Below, in pieces: positions 23,025 to 32,986 of a DNA stretch of 64,000 nucleotides. The stretch lies in assembly GCA_038025085.1 (NCBI GenBank), contig CM076151.1, positions 7,941,001 through 8,005,000 on the forward strand. The letters are read 5' to 3'. The stretch comes from Tetragonia tetragonoides (lineage: Eukaryota > Streptophyta > Magnoliopsida > Caryophyllales > Aizoaceae). The notes under the pieces are model-generated. The model worked only from the letters and a program-made list of their open reading frames with translations, searched no databases and was not told the origin of the DNA. The position numbers and the translations under genes are program-made. How positions within the stretch are numbered: position 1 is the first letter of the stretch; every line of letters starts with the position of its first letter.

Positions 23025-23764
23025 GGAATGATTTGTTGATTTAGCATGGTACATTATTTAGTTTCAAACAAAAGTTTGTTTTTAGATGAATTAATATTCT
23101 TGCTAATATACTGTTGAATTTCTAAAGTTTCCTAGTAGAGGACTAGTACATACATATATACCTATTTTGTTTCAATCCAAGTTTGATTTTAGGCAGAATT
23201 ACAGAAATTTTCTAGTGTTTAGATAACGCCACATGTATATGTTACCCTCTCACATACCGCTAAAAATAGGGGGTGATTTTAGAATATATGGTTTTAGATG
23301 CTTGATGTTGATTACATTTGGTAAAAACTATTGGTGATTTGATATTTGCGGATGCAATTTCAGATGAACTAGTAGGGCTTTAGACAATGAGGCTTTTTAA
23401 TGGAATAGCATGAAAATTTGTTATATGCAGCACTTTCTGTTGGCTTATTGAATCTGTTAAATACTGATCTTTGTGAAGTGGTATGGCTACTGGCTAGAAT
23501 GTTTAGGAATTACTAACATTTAGTGAAATATTTCAAGTGTGTGTATTAAGATCGATCCTCGATGTACACATTACACAGTGAAATAATTCATATGTGTGTA
23601 TTGTTTAGGTTCTTTGTGAAGAAAGGAGTCTTCTAAGAAATTTGTTCAATAGCTACCTTTGCTGTTCTGTCCTGTGCTCTTTACTTGTTTATGTGATGAA
23701 ATTGATGCAATAGGTTCAGGGTGTACAAGACCTGCAGATGTTACTTTGACTATGATCTCTGTGG

Positions 23765-24220
23765 TTTTTAGATCAATGAGTTTGTGATTTGATTTAGATT
23801 AAGATCAGTTTGTAGTTCTATCCTGTTAATTCAGTTTATGAATATCGAATTGATCTTTACTTTTTCTTAGACACATTGTGAAGATCTCATTGGATTTAAT
23901 GTAAGGCCTGGTATTGTTGGACATGTAATTCAGCAAGAGGATCAATGCCTTAGTGAATGCAACAGGGGAGTTTGTGGGTGTTGCTTGTGTGCTTCTCTTC
24001 TCCTGTTGGTACTGACAAAATAATGGACTTTCTGCATCAGTTTTGGTTATATAGACAGACTGTACTGAGTGAAATAATACATATGGTGTCTGTCATATTG
24101 GACCGAAACTGGATGTTGCGCGAGTGCACAGTAAAGCAGAAGGGAAAGGTGTTTTGGCTGGGTTTTAGAGAAGCAATTCTACAGGATTTTGGGGACTGAT
24201 GGTGGAGAAGCTTTATCACC
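23765..24220 (+). repeat. Noncoding direct repeat, copy B
   Basis: Collinear with 21085-21715 (see that entry), but without the poly-T insertions, so copy A seems to have gained them. The two copies are about 2.6 kb apart and flank the Tim17-like gene. Confidence 0.7.
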
Positions 24221-24254
24221 TGAAGTCGTTCAAGTATAACCTTTTATGACCGTT

Positions 24255-24400
24255 GTGAAGAAGCTTTATAACCTGTATTTCTGCAGTAGTTCTTCGATTC
24301 GTATTTGCACAGCCACAGTTCACGAAGTGAGGCTTATCCATGATTCTTGAGGCTTTATAACCTGTACTTCTGCAGTGTATAATTGCACAGCCACAGTTAA
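24255..24400 (+). repeat. Short tandem duplication
   Basis: GCTTTATAACCTGTA.TTCTGCAGT followed by TTGCACAGCCACAGTT occurs twice (from 24255 and from 24350), about 95 bases apart. Confidence 0.7.
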
Positions 24401-26934
24401 ACTACCAAAATTATTACAAGTGCTTTCTGTCTCAAAGACAGTTGGGACATTTCTTAAAGTGACTAGGAGCTTCAGAATATACATCTGGGAAATGCAAGTG
24501 TATGAACCAAACAGGTAAAAGTTTGTAAGACAATCAGCAAGCTGTATTTTTGTCCTTCCAGAGACCATATAGCACTGTGATCCTGACAATTGGCTCAGAT
24601 GTTTAATTTACTAGGCTTTGCAGTTGCACAACTTCCCCCCTCCCCCCTAATTTTCTCCCTGTGTCGAGGCCTATACATCTAAACAAAGTAGAAGCTACTC
24701 ACAAGTTAGACAAAACACCAACTAAGTAGCTAACTTCCTGTCACACATTGCACAAGAGTGGACGTTTAAACCTTTTGTAACAAGTTGATATGTGTGTCTG
24801 AAGTTTCATCTCAAGTATATAGCAGCATTAGCTTTTTGATTGATTATTTTGTTGTTGTAAATAGCTAGTGTATGATTTATTAGTGTTCGGTATTTCTGGG
24901 TTTTATTTCACGGTAAATGACTAACCTTGGCAACACAATGTTGTTTGTGTGACAAATTTCTTGAAGCACTTAACGATCACTAATTAGTAATTACAATCTT
25001 GTCCTAATGTGACTCTAGAACCTCATTGCGTATTAGTATTCGGTTCTATGTTCTATCAAGTCACTATTATCATGAATCCATCATGTATCAATGTATGCCA
25101 CGTACAAAGTTATATAAGGGTCAACTCCTTTGGTAGGGACTGAATAACTGAGAAAAATGAAATGTGGCCTAATTAAGTGAGTATGAAACAATTCAATCCA
25201 AAGAATAGTTGTCGAAATATCTAAGGATACTATAGTGGGAAAATTTTCGAGAATAAGTCCAATTTTAAAAACATCTTTTATAATTAGTCCAGTTATAAAG
25301 ATTTTAAAAACTTAGAATCATAACTTAATGCAATAGGTTTGGTTTTGGGGGGATTTATCCTATGAGGCTTAGAAGTTAGAAAGGAGAGAGAGAAATAAAT
25401 GGGAGGGAGAGAATGTGAGAGGTCTTATCCTATAAATCCGCTTTATACAAGTTTTTCAGAAAGTATTAATGTGAAATATCCGAAACTATCAAATAAAGTT
25501 CAAGTGTTTAATTAGTGTGAATAAAGATTAACTTGTTCGAAACACTTTATTATTTTGTTGATAATGCGATGCGAACATGATTAGTCTCGAAATTGTGGTG
25601 TCACATAGGTAGCAAATGCGTCATAGAGCATAGGTGCCAGTTTTATGAGCCGTTACAAAGAGATCATTGGGCCCCCATTTCCTTAAGAAGGGGACTCTTG
25701 TATAAAGACAAGCTTGCTTCCATTGCCGTTGCCCGGTAGTTGGACCACGTTTTCCAATCCATATACACGTATTAACCTATTTGCCGTTTTTATCCACTCC
25801 AAAGCTTCCAGCACTGTTGGGCAATTTCAGCCTTTCAGGGTGGACGTTGTAGTCTGTTTCTTCGTCCTTTTCTTTTTTTTTTTTTTTTTTTTTTTTTGAG
25901 AAAAGTTTCTTCGTCCTTCTTGAATCACAAGAATCGACAAATTTTGCTTGTATATGTGGTTTTCATTATCTAATTAAGATTGTTAAATTTTAGTAGTAAG
26001 AATAAAAGACACTGCTTATTGGAAGTACTCTATTTTCTTTATAAATCAACTCGATACGAAAGGCGTGAATGTGTGGTTCAAATCCAAACGAATGGACAAA
26101 TATTATTTGTTTTTGAGAGAAAACAAGAAAGTAGTTTTGGTTTTGGATCCAATTGAGGAACTAAGTTAGTTAGTAGTGATGACTGATGAGAGTATTACTT
26201 AAAAACCCTCCTTTTTTTCGAATTAAAAACATTCTTATAATTTTAGACTTGTGGATCATTATAAATAGTTTTACTAAGTTCAACTCTCATTAAATCATCA
26301 CTTCTTATTGGACTTAATATTTGACGAATGAGACGAGCATTAAGTTTATGTTCTTTTTGTCGTCTCTATTTAATTCTTGCCCAGCTTTATATTTGCAACT
26401 TACATTTTCTCTCCCATATTTCTATTCACTTGGTTGCGATGAGTTGAATTTTGCAAATTCAATTCAAGTCTCTAAGATTCAGCTGAGATACTCTTTCTCG
26501 TACATATTAGTCTTCGTTTAGTTCATATTAGTTTCATTTATAGTTGAAAATAATAGGGTCTAACACCCGTTTCGCTATCCCTAAATAAGATTAAATTGAA
26601 CTTAACTAAACCAGACTGAACTAATTGAAAATAACTATCAACTACACTGAATACATATTTTTTTTCTCATTTATTTTACCTTTTGAAATTAGGGATCCCT
26701 TTAAATTAAGGTGACATTAAAATTGTTGCCCTCAACCTAGAACAGTCAAAATTTGATCCGACCTGAATACAATCAGAAACAAAAACCTACATAAAACTAA
26801 GTTAACAGCTTGAAAATCACTAAAAGTTTACACATAAATGCATTACAACTCGAACTCGATCGAACCCGACTCAAACCGATTAAAATAGACATAAAAAAGA
26901 GCCAAACCTGAAAACCCAACCAAAAAAACGACAT

Positions 26935-27212
26935 AAGAGTTTCTAATTTTCTTTTTTTTTTTTTTGCTCATGAAAAAGAGAGTGCAAGTGAATGGCCACC
27001 GAGGCACCCCTGTTACATCATGTTCGGACTCTCGTGTTCAATAACGAACATATCAGACTAGCTGAACAACCAGCACAAGCACTGGCCCCGTCAACATAAA
27101 ACCAACAAAGAGCTAATATAGTTCTTAGAAGCCAGCAGACACAAAACATAAAAGAAAAGAGAATGGAAATTCGAACCCATAACCTTACCTTACCAAGAGT
27201 TTCTAATTTTCT
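26935..27212 (-). mobile_element. 5'-truncated SINE with perfect 18-bp target-site duplication
   Basis: AAGAGTTTCTAATTTTCT occurs exactly at 26935-26952 and 27195-27212. Between them lies a 242-bp minus-strand insertion ending in poly-A (T-run from 26953). Its 5' side has GGTTATGGGTTCGAATTTCC (pol III B box). It belongs to the same family as 19676-19930 but lacks the first part of the head. The perfect duplication means a fairly recent insertion. It lies 270 bases upstream of the kinase start codon. Confidence 0.9.
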
Positions 27213-27482
27213 ACTCCATACAAACATACTTCCAGCTCTACCCCGACCCATAAATGTAAACACACGGCTTTATGTTTCGCTTTTGTATCCGTTGAAACCG
27301 CTCCCTCACTCCCTATCTCACTCATTCGCTTTCTCTCTCCAAACTTCACACTCATCAGCTCAGTTGCTTTCACAATTACAGTGTACCTTCCAAATCACCT
27401 TTCTTGAAATCCCCTGCAATTCCAATGGAACAAGCCTTCTCATAAAAACCAATTAGACCCAAAATTCTCCCCTGCTTCAACA

Positions 27483-30400
27483 ATGGCGTCCAACAACACA
27501 ATGAATAGCAAAAACCCAGAAAACCCCATAATTAAAACACTAACATCAACCTCAATTCTAGGCTTAAAACTCTACATATTAATCTTAATCTTCGTTGCCC
27601 TTTTATTCTTCTCATGTTTTCTTCTCGTTATTTGTTTAATCCGTAAGAGAAATAAGGTGGTCAATCGAACCCACTTATTACTACGACAAAATTCGGGCAT
27701 AATCCCTTTAGTATCAAAGGAAATTAAGGCGTTAGATGAAGAAACCATGTCAAAAAAGAAAATGGGGGAGATATTAAAGTGTCAAAAAACAGAGGAGATT
27801 GGGATTTTAGTTTCGGGAGGAGAGAGAAAATGTACGATGAGTGGATCAGAGTTTAGTAGTGAAGGGTCTTCTTCTTCAGGTAAAGTGTCGGTGGTTTCTG
27901 GGACTGGTAGTGGTGGTGGTGATATTCCTAATATTGGGTGGGGCCGGTGGTATAGCTTGAGAGAGCTTGAGATTGCGACACGTGGATTTTCCGATGAGAG
28001 TATTGTTGGTGAAGGTGGTTTTGGTGTTGTTTATAAGGGTTTGCTTGAAGATGGGTCTGTTGTGGCTGTCAAGAATCTCCTCAACAACAAGTATGTTTGT
28101 GTTTTTGCTCAATTTTTAATAAATTGGTTTTTTTAGCTTTGTTTTGTCAATTTTTATGTTGTTTAAGTTAGGAAATTTGATTTAATAGCTGCTTACTTTG
28201 TTTAATGAACTCTTGACTGTAGTGGGACTGTGCTAAAATGATCATAATTTGTGTTTTTACATGATTATGTGTTGTTTGATTCAGGGAAAAAAGTTTTTAG
28301 AAAAATGAAGAATATGGTAATACCTGAGTTTAATTTTGTAACTTTGGCATGAATTGTTTTCATGTGCAATCTAGTGAAATTTAATTTATTAGATATTTAC
28401 TTAGTATTTTGTTAATGATTTAAATTGATTATTTTAGATTTGGGTTAAAAACTTAAATCCATATATTTTTCTCTATATCTGATTATGTGTTTTTCTATAT
28501 ATATGGTGCTCAATTTTTGGTGAATTTGTGTTCTTGTGAGTTGGGTTGTGACTGTGGAGAGAAGTAGATATTTCATTTCACATTCGTGCTAAAAGATCAT
28601 AATGTCGGTTTGAAGATTTAAGATGGCAATCTATTGCCTTTGTTAGATCTGGGGATGCAAATTGAAGTGCATGTGACAGTACTTGATTACATTTTTGTCA
28701 TTGAGAGATTAGAAAAAGCATGTTGACTAAATATAGTATTCTACTCATCTAAGCTCCTTTTGTTATGTTGTTCATCTTTGGGTTATAGAAAATAAATGCT
28801 CAATGAGCTCTTTACTCTTTAGTACCTTTTTTTTCTTCTCATCTTCATCATATGGTCTGGAGCTTTTTTTGGCTTTCTCTTCTTTTAATCTGATTCGCTT
28901 TTTCTTTATGATTTACTCTTGTAAATGTATGATCTTTGCGTAAGCTACTGTTTTCGACTTTGTTGAAGCTCTTCATTTTAACAAAGTGCTTTACTTTAAA
29001 GCTCCAAGGGGGAAAAAATCTCGCGTAATTAAGCTTAATCTTATTGGCTGAAATTTTATTGAATAGATGAGAAAATTTTTGGATATCAGTTTCTTGAGGT
29101 TTGAATATGCAATGAGCCAATGACTCTAATTACTATCACATTTTTATCCAATTGTGGAGCTTTCCTTGTTGCCACGATTTTCAAAATTCGAAAGTATGGT
29201 CAGTGAGGTGTTGCATTTATGAGTTTTATGACTCATACTGTTGCAAGATTTTGCATTACTGAAACTTGCTTTCTTCTGTGAATCACATTGATGCTTTTGG
29301 ACCATGGTTTGAAATTACTGCTAGTGATGAAGTGAAAAAAGGCTATGGCGAAATTATGAAGAGGACAATTTTGTTCCAGTAACTTTTCAAAAATGCTTCC
29401 CTCTGGAAGGATCTCAACGAATTAACCATGTTGTCGCCATGGCTGTAGGGGGCAAGCGGAGAAGGAATTCAAGGTGGAAGTTGAAGCCATAGGGAAAGTA
29501 AGGCATAAGAATCTGGTTGGTCTTGTCGGTTACTGTGCAGAAGGACCTCAAAGGTGCCCTTCCTCTCCATCAGCCAATCTAACTTTATCTTTAATCACTC
29601 TTGAATCTCTGATGTAATGACTAATGTTTTGCTCTGTAATGTCGGTGCAATAACTCAGGATGCTTGTGTATGAGTATGTCGATAATGGTACGCTAGAACA
29701 ATGGTTGCATGGAGATGTTGGACCTGTCAGCCCTCTGACTTGGGACAGTCGTATAAAGATTGCCATTGGAACAGCTAAAGGGTATGACTATTTTGCATAT
29801 GTTTTCTTTTTTTTTTTTTTGTATCATAATGAAGGATGCCCTTTCTCAGATTTGTTCAAGCAATTGTCGGTTTTGCATTTTGCTTATTGCTCTTAACTCA
29901 TCTTTCACTATCAGTAACACATTTCTGGTACAGATTGGCTTATTTACACGAGGGACTAGAACCCAAAGTTGTTCATCGCGATGTCAAGTCCAGTAACATC
30001 CTCCTTGACAAAAACTGGAATGCAAAAGTCTCTGACTTTGGACTGGCCAAGCTCTTGGGATCTGAGGCAAGCTATGTGACTACAAGAGTCATGGGAACAT
30101 TTGGGTTTGTCCTCTTAACAAAGTTTAATATGTCATATAGGAGCAGAATACAATGTAACAGATTGTCAGATTAATGGTTAATTCTGATTCTGCAGGTATG
30201 TATCCCCAGAGTACGCGAGCACTGGGATGCTTAGTGAGGGGAGTGACGTGTACAGCTTTGGTGTTCTCCTTATGGAATTAATCTCAGGAAGGTGCCCCGT
30301 TGACTATTCTAAACCTGCTGGAGAGGTTGGTTAGACTTCCATATTATCTGCATATATTAGACATCTAGCACTGTTCTCTAATACTTGCATAAAAATGCAG

Positions 30401-31167
30401 ATGAACTTGGTCGATTGGTTCAAAGGAATGGTAGCAAGTCGACGTGGTGAAGAGGTGGTGGATCCTTTGATTCCCGATCAACCCTCTTCTAGGGCACTTA
30501 AGAGGGTGTTATTGATTTGCCTTCGGTGCATAGATATGGATGCCAATAAGCGGCCAAAGATGGGGCAGATTGTGCACATGCTCGAGGCAGATGAGTTTCC
30601 CTTCCGTTCAGTAAGTCCCCTCTTTTTTGTCTAAATCCCTATTTATCATGTGGGTTGGACTTGGAACATCAGTTTGTTGTATACATTAATTCGTATATAT
30701 AAAGTATATGCAAGATCCGTTGCGTAGTTAAAGAGTATAAATTGGACTGTCCCTGACCCTACTTTTTGTGAATGATTTGTGCAAATAAACATGCAATCCA
30801 CCACAATAAATTGGAAGCGATTAAGATTGATAGAAGTTAACCACCATATGGTCCCCCAAATAAATTAAAAGCCACTGAATTTAGAACTCTTATGTTGCTC
30901 ATTGCTATTTGCTAGTACTTCAATCATGTGAACAAGGTCTTTTTAGTTATGCCACTGCATTTACTCTACAGAGCTATCAACTGAAAAGTGAAAACCCCGT
31001 GCTTGTTGCCCCTTTGTAATCTCTACCTGTGTTGTTTTTCTCATTGGGTTGTTTGAGAATGTCATCCTATTCCTATGTAGGATCATCGGCCTACACGTCA
31101 GGCAGCCCCTCTTCCAATTACAGCCAACCAATGTTCAGTACAGGATAAAGGACACTGCCGATGGTGA
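27483..31167 (+). CDS. Receptor-like serine/threonine kinase, At4g34500 type
   Basis: Seven exons: 27483-28090, 29449-29553, 29659-29781, 29934-30104, 30196-30325, 30401-30610 and 31081-31167. All joins keep frame, giving 477 residues. There is no signal peptide or large ectodomain; one membrane helix lies at about 29-53, followed by a basic stop-transfer (RKRNK). Then come the family marker IPLVSKEI and a Ser/Gly-rich stretch. The kinase domain has [11 protein letters not shown] (176-186), Lys197 (VAVKNLL), HRD with Asp295, DFG with Asp313, and the activation loop [38 protein letters not shown] and [14 protein letters not shown] are almost as in Arabidopsis At4g34500. Catalytic residues are intact, so it should be an active RLCK/RLK at the plasma membrane; substrates are unknown. 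The C-terminus after exon 6 is short and diverged. Confidence 0.93.
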
Positions 31168-32474
31168 TCTGCAATTCTGCATAGACCCGACACTGAGATA
31201 ATTAGGTTCGACGAAAAAGGTAAAAAAAAAAAATTGTATATTTAGGCTATACATAAAAGGAGGAGGAGGATGTGGCGGTGGCGGTGGTGGTGTGTTCTTG
31301 TAGCAACCTGTGGTGGCATATGTTTTTTTATTGGCTTTATTCTTTTGCCCACTTCTTTGATGAAATCTAGTTAGAATATTTGCAGTTAACTGAGCGTTGT
31401 AAATATAAGTATATACTTATTGGTTTCCAGGAATGAGATGATGGAGCAATTCTTATAAGTTGTATATGTTCTGCACTTTTGCTAGCTTACACTTTACAGA
31501 CATAGAAGCAACATGTTTCAAAGGTTAACAGTTTAAATAGAGCAATATTCTGTACTTGCTTTTGAAGTAGACAGGGCAGCTCATTTACAGTACTAGTGTA
31601 CTACAGTCATGGGTGGTGAATGTGATGCTGTTTTAAAAAAAGGTTATGCAAAAAAAAGATTCCGTTGCCGGGACTTGAACCCGGGTCTCTCGGGTGAGAG
31701 CCGAGTATCCTAACCACCTAGACTACAACGGAATTTGTTGTTCTCTTCCAACTAATTTATATTTTATATGTTACTTCATATGATAGTGAGCAACAAGCCA
31801 ACAAGTTTTCCACTGTGTTCAGATGAATCAGACAACTAGATCATAAGTAATTTCACTAGTGGGGGCTTTTGCTTTAGTAGTGTCTGTTGTAGTGATGCTA
31901 GCCAGAAGCTTCCTAGTCACAAGTGGGAACTAGAGAGTGGATAGGCACAGAGAGCTTTGTAGTAAGATAATAAGTGTCTTGAATAAGTTATCTAAAAAAG
32001 AAATGATGAGCGTCTTGAACTAAAATCAAGAGTCAAGATTTAGGGAATTCTCATTTAGAAGTTAGAACTGCGGGATAATTACATTTGTATTTGTGTCAAT
32101 AAGCTTTTTCAGGATTGTTGGAAGTTTTGTGGTCGTTAAAGAAATTATGAGTGTCTTGAATTAAAATCAAGAGTCAAGACTCAGGGGATTCTCATTTAGA
32201 AGTTAGAACTTAGAGGTAATTACATATGTATTTGTGACAATAAACTCTTCCAGGAATCATTGGAGGTTTTGTGGTCGTTAACTTTAGTACCCATGAAATT
32301 AAGGTTCATGTTACTTAAAAATTTTGTCACATATTGAGTCATCTCATTCTTTGCTAAACTTCCTGCAAAAATAAAGAATTATCCCAAGAATTCAGATTAT
32401 GAGCTAGTAAGCTAAACCTCCTAAGAATAACAAAAACTTGAGTATTAGACTCTTTTGTCATTACAAATTACAAC
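31168..32474. other. Kinase 3' region, tRNA-Glu and spacer
   Basis: After the kinase stop there is a GGAGGAGGATGTGGCGG-type purine-rich repeat (about 31259-31295). A tRNA gene follows. Around 31990-32280 is a pair of direct repeats sharing ATTCTCATTTAGAAGTTAGAACT, GAGTCAAGA and TTGTGGTCGTTAA (period about 175 bases). No protein gene was seen. Confidence 0.55.
31660..31732 (-). tRNA. tRNA-Glu (anticodon CTC), copy 1
   Basis: The minus strand folds as a full cloverleaf: acceptor TCCGTTG/CAACGGA, anticodon stem CTCGG/CCGAG with loop CTCTCAC (anticodon CTC), and T arm CCGGG-TTCAAGT-CCCGG (B box GGTTCAAGTCC). The discriminator base is A. A run of eight T follows on the minus strand (31652-31659) as pol III terminator. 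The CCA end is not encoded, as expected for a nuclear gene. Bases 31661-31732 are identical to those of copy 2 at 35402-35474. Confidence 0.97.
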
Positions 32475-32477
32475 TAA

Positions 32478-32704
32478 GGGCCTGTTGTTCTCAACTTCTC
32501 CCTGAAGTATTCAGTAAAATTCAGTTCAGTTCAGTAAAAAGAAGTTCAGTTCAGAAAAATTCAGTAGAGTTCGGTAAACCAAAGAACAAATTTACTCTTT
32601 ATAATTGTAGATTCAGTAAAAATAAGTTCAGTTCAGTAATTTTCAGTTCAATTCAGTATTGTGCAGATAAGTTCAGTAAAAAAAAAGGTAAAGAGAACAG
32701 GCCC
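32478..32704. mobile_element. Tourist-like MITE with internal TTCAGT repeats
   Basis: A 227-bp element. The left end is GGGCCTGTTGTTCTC and the right end, reverse-complemented, GGGCCTGTTCTC. It is flanked by TAA on both sides (32475-32477 and 32705-32707). The interior is built largely of AGTTCAGT/TTCAGTA motifs, about 15 in tandem with variation. It is probably the same superfamily as 22052-22283, but a different family. Confidence 0.85.
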
Positions 32705-32986
32705 TAAGTCTTGTATGCTTCCTTTTATTTTGTATTTAAGTTTCGTCCTATTTTGCATGTTCGGTTCCATTTTGCTCTATCTCAATCCACTATGCCCTCA
32801 AACCTGCTAAAATAATAGATTTTTGTTACATTTTGATGAGTATGGACGATGGATAATTGTCGGGTTGGAAATATTTTTCATTGTACATACATGGAGAACT
32901 TACAGCAATAATTAATAATCTAATTTATGGGTCATATAGCGACAAAGACATCAAATTGAGACAAACGTTCAAACAAATTACTACGT

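Larger units (their letters stand above)
23025..26934. other. Spacer between the Tim17-like gene and the kinase
   Basis: 3.9 kb without a supportable gene. It holds copy B of the direct repeat, a short tandem duplication (24255-24400), a T-run (about 25870-25897) and AT-rich sequence. At 25683-25720 there is CTCTTGTATAAAGACAAG, a TATA-like sequence with no recognisable gene behind it. Confidence 0.5.

Noticed and set aside
25690..25900. TATA-like sequence and short frame, possible promoter
   Set aside because: The frame ends in a T-run and there is no gene within reach downstream.
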